A stretch of 64,000 nucleotides of DNA from Ahaetulla prasina. Lineage: Eukaryota; Chordata; Lepidosauria; Squamata; Colubridae. The first letter of the stretch is position 1, and every line of letters starts with the position of its first letter. The notes under the pieces were generated by a model. The model had not been told where the DNA came from and did not search any database. It saw only the letters and a program-made list of their open reading frames with translations. A program made the position numbers and the translations under genes. Shown piece by piece: positions 14,601-27,455 of the stretch. Location of the stretch: positions 179,255,459 through 179,319,458 of the forward strand of contig NC_080539.1 in assembly GCF_028640845.1 (NCBI RefSeq). The letters run 5' to 3'.

Positions 14601-17600
14601 AATTTTGAGAGGAGCTTCCAGTAAGGGGAGGGGGAAAGAATGGCACACCGGGAGGAGACTTTATGGCAAGGGGCGGTTTTCCAGTCGGCTCCACAATTGA
14701 AAGGGCTTTCAGTTAGGATAGGTAGAGGAAAAAGGATACCACGCTAGGAGGAAACTTTATGGTGGGGCAACCGGACTTCCGGTTGGCTCCAGAACTGAAT
14801 GGGGGGCTTCCGTTAGGACCTTTGTGGCTCTTTGAGAGTTTAAAGTTGCCGACCCCTGGTCTAGGTGCAGCTTTTCCTCCTGTCCCACAAGATCATTCCC
14901 ACATACCATTACAACTTTATATCTCCCTCTGCTAAATGTTTATTTCTTATTTTCAACCCGCTTCTTTAAACTATGAAGATAAATTTGAATTGTATTTCTG
15001 TAGTCTAAGGTCCTAATTATACTGTTTTTATATCATCTGCCAATTTGATGAGCTTCAATTCCAAGTCTTAACCAGGTCACTAATACAAAAAGTTGAAGAA
15101 TGACAATGCCTTGTATATTTAAATGCTAAGGATAATTTAGGTCAGTATTAGTATTATGCAAATTAAAGTCAGTTCAATTTCAGGATAAAAAAGGATATGA
15201 ATCCCTTTTAAGTAGTGAACACATTTGGAATGTGAATAAAGAGTTGCAAGCGTCACCACAAAGTAACTGCTGTGTGGCCTTAGCTAATCACAAAAGGATT
15301 GTGATGGGGTAGGGACTACTAATCATAAAATATTTGAAGTTCCACATCAGGAGCTTTACTGCTCCATGCCTTAATAGTTTTATGAATGGATTACTGCAAT
15401 ACACTTGATGCAGAGCTATTCCTGAAGATGGTCCAGCAGCTGCCTGATTGTTAAGGAAGGTGGCTAAATCAGTTCATGTCACAGCAGTGCTTAAAATCCT
15501 GCACTGAACTATCAAACCCAATTCAAGGTGTTGAGAAAGGATTTTCTGGGCCTAACTGAATATAGGCTCTATTGCACCCCTTATCTTCTAAGGGGAAAAA
15601 ATATCAGGTTTTCTGCTCAGTGTGAAACAGCCTTTGATTGCATTCCAATGAGCATTTATCTGGAATAGATTCCACTTCGACTAGAACAGATCCCTTTTGT
15701 GCTACAGTATGCCCAGGGTATTGCAACAGCTTAATAAATGTTAGATAGCACGAGAACCAATTTATGATGTTATTCTTCTTTCTAGATTTCATCATTTCCC
15801 CTTAGCATATATACCCCAACATAGCTTTGTCATGCCTGAGGGTAATTAGACTTGGTTCACTTTTTAAAAAAATAAATAAATAAAAGATACGCCATGAAGC
15901 ATCTCTTCCAGCTATTATTATTTTTCACTTACCCACTTTCAGGACACCACCAGCAGCAATCACAATACAGGCCGCGCTCAGGAGATGGCTGGTGTTTAAT
16001 GAGAATTCCAATGTGCCCTGGATGTAAAGACCTCGTAGGGGTGGAAGATTCATATCCACCAAGACAGTTCTGTCTTAGAAAGAATGAAATGATGCAGAGC
16101 ATTACTTTGCTTAATATATTGCTTTTTAAAAATGTAGCCTCTTTTTTGCATGCTTTTATAAGATGTTAAATTGAACAAAAAGGCTAGGACTATTACATAA
16201 TTTATGAATTATTTAAGTGAATTTCTGTTCCCCATCAAATTAGATCTGAATGGGGAACAATTTTACACAATACAGAGAATTAATAAGATATGTCAAAATA
16301 TTCAAACCTTCAAATAAGCAGTACACTTACTTTATAGTGACCAGACGTCCCACTTTTGGCGGGACAGTCCCGCTTTTTAATAATTTGTCCCGTGTCCCAC
16401 GGCAATTCAAAAAAGTCCCGATTTTTTTTTGTTTCACTGAAAATGGGAGGCGGCAACGCAAGAGGAGGAGGTGGAGAAGGGGGAGTGGTGGAGAAGGGGG
16501 CGCGAGAGGGAGGAGAGACGCCGCTTGACTTCACCCGAGAGGAAGAGAAGAGCCGAGAGGAGAGCCGAGCTTGCCTGGAAGAGCGGAGAAGCAGCAGCCG
16601 CTCCTCCTCCTTCAGGCAGATGGCAAGACTCAGCGGGCATGCGCAGCCCCCCCCCCCCCACCGCATCAATGTTGTCCCACTTTGCCATCTCTGAAATCTG
16701 GTCACTTAAACTTACTTAATATACGTGATATAATCAAGATTGAAAGAAATATATTTCTTTTTTGCATTTATACTTTACATTTGCTTCTCTCCTCACTTTA
16801 TCCTCAAAGGTACAACACTGAACTAGCTTGGGCAGAGAGAGAACAACTGGCCAGAACAGAAGGGAACTGACAGTGGATCTCCCCGGCCATATAACAATCC
16901 ACTTGTATGAACAACATATATTCCTCCATGCACCCATGCAGCAATCAGGCACATATTAATACTTCCCTTTGGGAACACTGAGAAAGAAATGGGAAGAGAG
17001 GAGGGTCATTTCTGAGTTGGGGGCTAAGGTTGGCCATTGGAAAGCAAGTAAGCATGATGGAAAACAAGGAGAACAGGGCTATGGAGGAGGAAAAGAACCT
17101 GTTGTTGGGAAAGATTGAAGGTAAAAGGTACGGCAGAAGATGAGATGGTTAGATAATGTCATCAATGCAATGAACATGAATTTGGGAAAACTCCAAGAGA
17201 CAGTGGAGGATAGAGGGGTGTGGCATGCTAAAGTCAATGGGATCGTGAAGAGTTGGACACAACTTAGGGTCTGGACAAGAACAAATGGAGGAGGAGAATG
17301 ATGGTATGATACAGGAGCAGGGAGTCAGGCTAAACTGGGAAGAAAGAAAAGATTGAAGGGAAAGAAGCAAAGAATGACTTCAAAGAGCAGGCATATTGAA
17401 GAATAGGAATGGGGAGAATGAAGAAGTGGTATCCAAACACGGAAAGAGCAACAATTGATACATATGCGGCTGTTCAGGCAATCCCTGACTGTTTCCTTTT
17501 CTCAGATAGGGCATTCAGAGTTTGAACTGGACTCTTCTAGAAACTACTAGACATATGGTAACTCTAATTAAAACTCTGTATTATAAAGGCCTGGTGTTCG

Positions 17601-20600
17601 GAATGTTTTGGGTTGCATCCAATACTAGCCATCTGTCAATGCAATGGCATCGATAAGAAGAATGGATTACCCTCCCTGTACAGTCCCAAAAAATCATCTC
17701 CAAAGGGAATATTTAGGCTGCAAAGGACAGAGAGGAGCTCAAAAAGAAATCTTTATCTCAGCAAAAAATGACATACAGTTCAGAGATATAAGTAAAATTG
17801 GAGTGTTTTTAGTGAGATGTTGAAGTGACAAGATACAGTTCATAAAATATAATAGTATAAAATGATTAATACATGCGTTAAAACAAATCATAGGTTTAGC
17901 ATTGGTTTAGATTTAACATAAAACAAAAATAATAAGTTTTATTAAAAGGCCAGCCTTAGCAATACCAAGCAATGATATTAACATAGTCATCTCTTATTAA
18001 AGAATCCAGCCATATATTCCAATGAAAAAAGAGAGGAATTTTCAGAAAATGTTCTTTCCCTCAGTTCATGGGTAAGTATTATTATTTATGTTGATTTTAA
18101 AAATGAAAAATCTTCAGCATTGAAATGTTTTGTGATGCTGTCTCCTATAAAATGGATTATAACATACTTTTATTTATCCCTGATACCATGCTTTGCATTA
18201 AATTGTTATTTGCTTTAGACTGTTTTAAAATCTTAATTACTCAAAAGGGAAATGTAAGCTATTCAGAGTAGGTTTTAATTTGAGCAGCATGTAAACATTG
18301 TAAATAAGTAAATAAAATAACAGCTATCTCCTGTTTGGTTGTGGCAGGTGATATTCGGCAGAGAGGTGTTTTTAAGAAGAGCATTCTACTGGAAAATGAG
18401 AATTAAAACAAAAGCATTTTGTTGCTGTCTTTTTACTGGTTCTCATATGGAAGAGTCAGAAGACTTTTGACCCACAGTATATAGACAGATTAAACCAACC
18501 AAGTCAGAGAAGAGGAACAGATTTAAAACCAATGTTCATTAACACCATCCAGAGGCAAGCTATGTTCTACTAGTGTTTAACCTTTCCAGAAGTCCTGCAA
18601 TATGTAATGTCATTCACTGATTTTCGGAAGCTTTGTTTTAAAAATGTTCATTTAAGTTTCTCAATAGGTCTACTGTTTAAATACCGTGATCATAGTCTTA
18701 AAATAAAATAATACATAATAAATATTTAAAATGAGGAAAAGTGGTGAATCAATAGGATCTTTCAGTCTGCTTTCCAGGAATTGGATATGAGTGTATAACT
18801 GTGCCAAATGAATTATTCCACAGAGAGGCAAACATTTTGTAGAAATTCTCTACAAGATAAGCTAGATAGAAAAAAAAATATAGCTTCAAATCCCGGAATA
18901 GCACAATTTATTAGAATTCTTTTCCAAAATGAGTATAAGTAAAGGTGTTTTTTTTATAATTTAAAAAAGTACATGCCAAGATATTTAATTATGTATTTAA
19001 CAAAGAGAATAAAAAGTAAGACTCTAATTTTGATAAAGGCAAAAATCATATGAAGATAATTAATTACTAACTACTCATGTTGGAGACAATCCCAAATACC
19101 ACGAGGCCTTGTCTTTCTAATGGGATGAAATAATGGGATGTTGCAAATGTGATTCTACCTCCTGGGAATCCAGGAGATAAACAGTGTATTTCTTTATGTA
19201 GAAACAAGGCACGGAACCTGAAAAAAATTTCTCAGTATTCCTCTGTATCAAGTAGAAATCTGTGTTACACCTGAGGAAACTACGTGAGAATTCTATGTGA
19301 TAGTAAAAGCACTGAGGGAAAGTTAAACCAATCAGCCATCAGTTTTCTTATTTCACATGGAAACGTCCAACAGTCTGCTGCTGAAGGGATGGGATAGACA
19401 CTCCTCCCCAGTTATTTATAAATTCCACCCTCCTCCTGAAAAAGTATGGATACAGTCCTTCAGTTGACCTTTTCATCTGATATCTCAGTTCCTGAAATAG
19501 ATGGAAAATTAAAGGGTGACATTTTTAGCCTGGCTCTAATTCTCAGACTCCAGACTGGCCGTGTCCATTGGGGCTTCTCAGTGCTGACATGCTTTGAGGA
19601 CTTTTTCCAGCTCTGTCTAGTGGCTTTATTCTTTGGCTCTGATTCCCTGAGTCTATGCTAGTGCAGTTGCCTGCAGTTCTGACCTGACAAAACCGCAGTG
19701 GAATATCTATTCCAGGGAGTGAAAGGCAGTCATCAATTCATTGCCGCAACTCACTGCCTGAAGATGGAGTGGAGCTCTGAGACTTTGAGTTTGCAAGGTT
19801 TTTCTTCAAGTCTCTTGTCCAATCAGTTTTAAAGATGTACCAGTCACAAGAAAAGCTAGGAAAGTATATGGGAGAGTACATATGGAGATCTCAATAAATA
19901 ACTGTTAACAGTCAGAGAGATAAAGAAAAAACCCACACCAATATTTACACCTACAGACCAGAAAATATTTTTTTATGGTTCAAGACTTAGAATACCACCA
20001 ACATCCATACATCCAAAAGATCATTGTTTCAAAGGCTTTTCTAAAAAGAATTTATATTTTCCTGCTATTAGCAACAAAGAAAAGAAACAAAGTGGAAAAG
20101 CATTAACTCTACCTTCTTATACTATGCTAAGGACAAAAATGCATGTACATCCAAGCAGAGGATGAGAAAATCAAGTAACTATTCTTCCATTCAGACCTAC
20201 ATTCAATCTCATGACAAGTACAGTTTATACCTTTATAATCCAGAATTTGTGTATATGCATTTTAAAAAGACAAAACAAATGGCTAAATTATAGGAGATGG
20301 TGCTGCTAGCAACCTATAAATGATTTTTTCTGTCATCTCTATGGATGATGAAATGGGTTTAGTAAAAGAAAAATGCATCTCATCCAGCATTCAGAAAACA
20401 CATGCATCGTAATATATACCTAGTTGTTCTTGTCATTCCTATTGCAGCTAAGGCTAAAAAAACCCAAAACAAATCTAATTCAATTAATCTTTAACTAAGC
20501 ATATGGAAAATTTCACCTACTCCCAACTCTGAGTCTGTAAAGAAATTCAGTGAAGACCTTGCTAGTGAATGTTGCTTAATAAAATCAACTCCTTTAAAAA

Positions 20601-23600
20601 CACACACACACACAAAGCAAAAGGATTATCTTCATGCTTTAGATGAACCGTCTGTGTTTCTTCCACACTGCCTGCCACTAAACTCCAGGGATAAAAATGT
20701 TACACAACAACTCAATCTGTTTTGTAACTCAGACACCACATTATCATCAGGTCAAGTTACTAGTCAAACAAACACTGGAAAACAGATGGTTCCAACCTGA
20801 ATAGAAGGCTTCTTTTCACTCCTTGTGCTATAAATAATCAAAAGAAGCAGAGGTCATGTAGATTATGAATGGGGGCTCAATTGTCCTGTATTCATACATG
20901 CAGTTTGAATGACAGCAAGGTCATTGTTGGGACCTTTATCTGAGCTATCTACTGTCACTGTATTAACAAGTCTTTGAAGGTGTTTAGTTTCTTTTTAGTA
21001 AACTCATCCTGTATTCTACTGAGAAAAACTAGAGAGAAAAAGAAACACCGTTTAACACCAAGGCATCATTTTAAATCCCCCCCTCTCCCTCCCTCCCTCC
21101 CTCCCTCTTTCTATATAGGTATAGGTATATAGGAAATATAAGTTTATAAGAAATATATAGATATATATTTCATACTATCTATCTGTGAATTCTGCAGCCT
21201 CCAAAAATTCAGGGATAGGAGAATTTGTCAGCCACTTTTGCAGGCAGTTTCTCTTTTTCCAATGTTATGTTCATTTAATTAGATTCTACAGTGATTTCTA
21301 AGCTGTTGTTCAATAGAATGTATGTCCGTGTAAATTTTTAGTAAGATTTTTGCCTAATATCTTTTGGTGGTAAGATTTATATTTTCCCAGTACACCGTCA
21401 GAATGCACAAGACATCTTATGAATTTTATTTTGCAGCTACAAAGTTCGCAAACCAAGATATGTGTCTAAATACATCTGTATATTTTATTTCCTAATAGGG
21501 GAAATAATGAAGTATGGCAGACCAAAATTAGTGGTGTGTGTCTCTGTCTGTGTTTGTGTGTAATTTCCATTTCCCTTTTGTATTCTCTAGAATACCCTCT
21601 GCCCCATGCAATATTACTGAAAGTAGCTTGGCAGGAATCCTGTAATGATATAGCAAAATATTAATGCTAAATACCCTCTTACAGTACATTTGCCCATTTG
21701 ATTCAAACTCCTGGATTTATATAGCAAGTGTTTTGGAAAAATCTTCATATTGAAAATTAAAAGGAAACTCAAGAGAACACAAATGTAAAGAAAGGGAAAG
21801 CCATTACAGAAGAAGGGGTGGGAGGAAAGAGCCTACATTGTAAAATAATTGCAAAGAATGTGCTTGTAACAAAATGCATGCTGTTGACAAATATTGTTAA
21901 GATGGCCAACTGAGTCAGAAAAACATTTTTATAAGACTATGTCTTCATTCCTAATTCTTTGTACTGTGATGCAGAGAATTTCTATTTCTAAAATCTTAAA
22001 ATACATGCATTCTGACTGTAACATTTCCTTATTCTCTAGTTTTATCCTTTTTTGCATAATGTTTTAAAGAGATAGATAGATAGATAGCTAGTTAGACAGA
22101 TAGGCAGAAAGACAGACAGATAATGGTGTGCTGGATTAGTGAGTAGACCAGATTCTAGTCTGGAAGTTGGGATGCGGAGTCAAAAATAATATGTTTGCCA
22201 AATCACCATGGACCAGCACGGTGATTATGGTTCATAACCTCTGATGAAAGAGTTTTCATGCCACACACACAGTTCATTAATTTGGGTAGATAATTTTATA
22301 TATAATTATAATGAGCCGTGGTGGCTTAGTGGTTAGAATGCAGTACTGCAGGCTACTTCTGCTGTCTGCCTGCAATTTGGCAGATCGAATTTCACCAGGT
22401 TCAAGGTTGACTCAGCCTTCCATCCTTCCAAGGTGGGTAAACTGAGGACCCAGATTGTTGGGGGCAATACGCTGACTCTATAAACTACTGAGAGAGAGCT
22501 GTAAAAGCACTGTGAAGTGGTATATAAGTCTAAGTGCTATTGCTATTGCTATTTGTGGCATAATGGGTAACAGAAGAATATATATGCCAGAACAACAGAA
22601 GGCTCCTTAGTAGAATTAAGAAAAGGAAAACACTTAAGGGTATGATATACTTCTGGATATATATGTCCATTGAGTAGGGAAATCCTCAAGAAAGTGAACA
22701 AACCTGATATTCTTGAGTTCACAAAATCCTCAGATCAGCTTTTGTTAGATTTAATTCAATATCATCCCCACCCTTATGCAATACGATTCAGAAAATACTA
22801 GTATTTATTTTAAAAGAATATATTTCCCATATCATGTGTTTATTTCTTTACAGAAAAAATCAGAAATAATCCAGCAGAATCTTAATGCTCTGACATAAAA
22901 CAAGCTTTCTAATGACTCAAGTAGTGACACAGAATCTCTTTGATCAGCATTCTTACTTTATAAAATGTCATAAATGCATCACCAAATGCTACATAGGCAC
23001 AACGGAAGTATTATTGCATGAGATGCAAAGTGTGAGCGTCTGTCTCTTCAAACATAAGAAGTTCAAAGCCAAATGAGAGAGACAGAAGATTCCATCATTA
23101 AAAACAATGCCAGAGGCTACATGACATCATAAATATGCCATCTGATGCAACATACTATGGCAAGCTCCTCATTCCTACCTCATATATTGTGTCAGGAATT
23201 TATTATATTAAGCCTCACAAAATGTGAAAAAACCATGGAAAGCTGTGAATGCTGCTAGAATAAAAGCTGCTTTTATTTGTTCATGCATAGCATAACAAAC
23301 TTGTCCTTGATTTCCTTCAATGTTATGAAAATAATTACAAATGTTCCCAAAGAAAGATTCACATACATGCCAATCTACTGTACTTTCCCATCCCTTTCTT
23401 TTGTAACAGTAATATCCCGCCCTACAAATGTAGATGGCGCTCAGCCATAATAACGCATGATTCAAATGAAAGGTATGAAATTACTTTTTAAAGATATTTT
23501 GATGCTATGAACAATCAGCTACTTGTCCATAATTGCTCTTATGTGTAAAACTACCCCAGTATATATTGGGTAGGTGAAGCCCTCTTCACAGTTGCTATTA

Positions 23601-26600
23601 ATATATAAACACCAAAACTGCTCTAACGATATACACCAAAATCCATATTAAAACATGGTTTTAGAAAGGTATTGAGTTACACATACAGAAAGTAATAATA
23701 CAGTAAAATCTTAATGTTAAGAAATTAGAACAAGACCAAAGTATTACATTAACTAATATCTTGATGTGAATTGTAGTGGTTCTTTTTTCTTTATGTTACA
23801 CTCAACTTTGGATGAAAAGTTAATTTTAGGCTTGTAGTAATGATATCCTAAATGGTAATTAATACTGGTAGAAGTTTTAGTTTTTTTTCTTTTTATTTTC
23901 AATAGCTTTCTAAATAATAGAATGTTAGTAATTTTAATCATATTATATAAACATTACTCCTTAGAAATCAGTGTTGAAATAATACAATGTATCATGAATT
24001 ATAGGAGTCCCTGCAGATTTAATCCACTAATCATTGCTGACTACAGGGGGTGGTGCTCATCTCCATTTCCATTTCAAAGCCAACATGACATCACAGAGCT
24101 CTGTTACCTTCCCACTGAAATGGTACCTAGTTATCTACTCATGGTTGCATGCTTTCCAACTGCTAGAGTGGCAGGAGGTGAGGCGAGGACAGGAGCTCAC
24201 CCCGTCGCATGGAGCTCAAGTCTCGAACCTGGGCTGCCAGTTTTCCAGCCAACAAGCCCAGCATCTTAACCACTGAGTCACCGCACCACCCCATCATGAA
24301 TTATAACATTACAATAAAAGGGAGGGGGATGTAGAGTTGCCTGAACTGACATGGTGAAACTTAGAGATACTGCAACATAAAAATAACTTAAAGGAACTAG
24401 GATTATTCCTACTTTATTGAGGCAAAGGAAATGGGTATGGCCAAAGGATGAAAGGAACTATTCACCAGGCATTCTATTCATTCTGTAGATGAATATTTCC
24501 TAGAAATGTTATTATGTTACTTTATAAAATCTATTGCTTGATTTTTTTGCAAACGTATGCTTAGTGTATAAAATCAAAACTTTACACAGTAAATGAAATT
24601 TTGTTTATTGCTTAAATTCAAAATGTTTTAAATTTTTGTTAGAAATGGAATTAAAAACTAATGAACATGGAACTACACATTATCTCTATTTTCACCTGTT
24701 TTAGGACAAGCAAATAAGTAAAAAGTTACTGATGGAAACAGAAGAAGCCATTAACATAAGACTGTGATAAAGAATGTTAAATATCTTTTACCTATTGCAG
24801 AAAAAGCTAGATTTCAGAAAAAGGTAGGCTTTAAATACACATTTTGCTATACATCTGGAAATGGAACACTTACTACCAACAATTTCTACATTATTTTATT
24901 ACTCTTAATAAATCTTTACATTGTATGCTATAGATGACTTCTGTTTTGGGAGGAGCACAATTGGTTTTTTTATTTACTTGTTTTAGAGGGTTTTATTCTT
25001 AGATAGTTGTTTCTGAGTCTGTTTGTACTTGTCTGAAGAATGTTCTTACACAGATCACTGTTGGGAAAGTTTGGCTTGTTACTTTGGTAATGGAGCGCTT
25101 GAATTTCTAATTTACCATCGTTTTCTCTGTAATGACCATATCTCAGAAACAACCAACAGACTATTCAAACCACATAAGCCATACTAAAGCCTCCAATACA
25201 TCTTAACAAAACTGCAATGTATACTGTGTTAAGGACCATAATCCTCACTATGTAGAAAAGACAGGCAGAAGTCTAACAAAGCACATCTATGAATACCAAC
25301 TAGCAGTCAGAAGACACAATGAAAACTCCTTAATCTCACAACACATGGACAGACTTAATCATAGTCTCAACTGGGAAACCGTGAGCATCATAGACTAATC
25401 CAAGTCCAAGTTTAGAATTCCATGTTACGTAAAGGCAGGGAAAATCTTCCTCACCTATTTCAACTCAATATGTACAAATGGTAGTCATTTTCTTTGAAAG
25501 TAAGAGTTTGTCTTGAGATGCTAAATGGTACTTCTGAATTGATGCTACATAGGTACAACAAAAATGGATGAAAAAATGATTCTTTTGAAAATTCACTGTG
25601 GGAAAAATCCTCAGTCTAACATTTGCCATCTGATCTCTAAAATGCTTTCCAATTTTGGAAAATCTGAGATTTGTTTGAAAAATTTGCTAAACTACTCATC
25701 CAGATCTGTTTATTGATAACAACCAATATCTGCTTTATTGCAATCAAAATGCTTTCCTAAGAAAAAAACAGTTAGGAAAAGCAACAGATACAAGAGATTG
25801 TGTGGATCTTTGAAGCACATTTCACTCAAGTGAAGTTTAGAGTGAAGTGCCCTTTCTCAAAGCAATGTGATCCCAATTTGTTTGCTGTGTCTTTCTTCTG
25901 AGGCCTTCTCTAGCATTTTCAATAGCCTTGAGAAAAGTCTACTGTTTTCACATGACTGTATATGATTGCCAATTATTACAAAACAGGCAATATTTCTTCT
26001 GAGAACATGCAGTTATGTTGGCATAAGCAACCTCCTTTCATTTATTTATACATATTTCATCTTGTGATGTCAGAAGATACGGAAATTTACATGGAAATGT
26101 TGGTTGACAAATGAGTATTTAACTTGCAGAATAAAACAGTAAAGAAATCAGAAAGTTAAAATATATTAAATTGGCTTTTTCTTATTTATATATTAGATTG
26201 GTTATCTGTATCTTTCATGTGCCAAGCTCTATTGTTACAATGACTTTATTATTAAAATATAGTATATTGACAAAATATAGTTACCTGGTAAAATGATAAC
26301 ATCTTCATCAGCTGATGGTATACTTTTATTGTAGCCACCCCAGCCCTTTGTCACGTCATTCCAGGATTCAGCAAGGGACCATCTGTAAACAGGAGGAGAA
26401 AAAGAAGGAACTGGATCTAGGAAAAAAGAAAGAATTTATTTTTGTATGTTTGCCTGCTTGACTGTCTACTGCAGCTGTGTCAAACTCAAGGCCCGGAGAC
26501 CGTATCCGGCCCATGGGGTGTTTAGATCTGGCCCACGGGGCTGCCCAGGAAACAGCAAAAGACTGGCCTATGGTGCCTCTGCCAGCAAAAATGGAGCTTG

Positions 26601-27382
26601 GGAGTACTGCATGCCCCCCCCCCGGCTCTGTTTTTGTGGCACAAGGTTGCAGGAAGCCATTGCAGCTGGAAATGGAGCTCGGGAACCCGTTTTCTCGGGC
26701 AGAATGCTTCGGCCACCACAGGCACCCCCAGCACAAGTGTTGTAGAGTGGCCAAACCCACCCTGGCCATGCCCACTCTGGCCCCAGAGATCAAACACAAC
26801 CATGATGCGGCCCTCAATGAAATCAAGTTCAACACCCCTGGTCTACTGTCTTACTTATCTACTTACCTACCTCAGTAAAGATTTGGCAAACCTCATTAAG
26901 ATGTTTGGAAACAACATTTATCTTCCTCAAAATGGCAACTAATATTTTAATCATTTGTTTCTAAGTGGATATACACTTCTCAGTAGAGGTTCTCTGAAAT
27001 TCTACCTTTATGATATGATTGTTGTTCAAGGTAGATTAAATGGATGCCAGGTATTAATTAAGATATAGTGAAATCAAAATTATAGATATAAATTTCCCCA
27101 TTACTACCCTCCTAACCATTTTTTAGAACAAGAAAAAAAAAGCAAGTAAATAAGAGAGATTATCTTAAAGAGCAAAATATTTAGACTGAGGGTAAATGAG
27201 GCTTATATTTTAATTAACAGAGGAGTTAATAAATTAATTGCTTAATTGCAATATTATCTTTTCTTCTGAACTTTCTAAAACACACTTTTATAATATTTTT
27301 GTTCATTTTAATCTCTCTGTCTCTATCTATCTACTTGGCTTTCTATTCAGAAGTCCAATGGCAGTTGAATGATAGATAGATA

Positions 27383-27455
<73 letters not shown>

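Larger units (their letters stand above)
6861..15932. other. intron between PKHD1 exons 15 and 16
   Basis: 9,072 nt. Holds microsatellites, a Bov-B fragment, a palindromic hAT-like remnant, LINE copy 12181-12953, a CR1 tail, a hAT-like element and an L2/CR1-like RT remnant, listed separately. 6861-8820 and 10420-11500 show no recognised feature. Confidence 0.7.
16074..26284. other. intron between PKHD1 exons 14 and 15
   Basis: 10,211 nt, the largest intron. Repeats are listed separately. 17281-22060, 22560-24000 and 25400-26284 are AT-rich with only short simple repeats ((AC)n near 20605, CCCT run at 21081-21104, GATA near 22070). I see no gene there. Confidence 0.7.

Noticed and set aside
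16250..16870. Overlapping open frames on both strands
   Set aside because: They arise from the GC-rich core of a TIR element where stops are rare; no protein family.
22303..22400. tRNA gene
   Set aside because: Box A and B-like sequence belongs to a SINE head; no cloverleaf with intact acceptor stem. The same holds for 24004, 34784, 38013 and 63446.
23208..23465. 85-codon minus-strand frame rich in Cys and aromatic residues
   Set aside because: No splice sites of the right phase, no family recognised, and it falls where exons 14 and 15 join cleanly.
26368..26942. Several frames over 90 codons
   Set aside because: They are shadows of the GC-rich hAT-like element and of exon 14.
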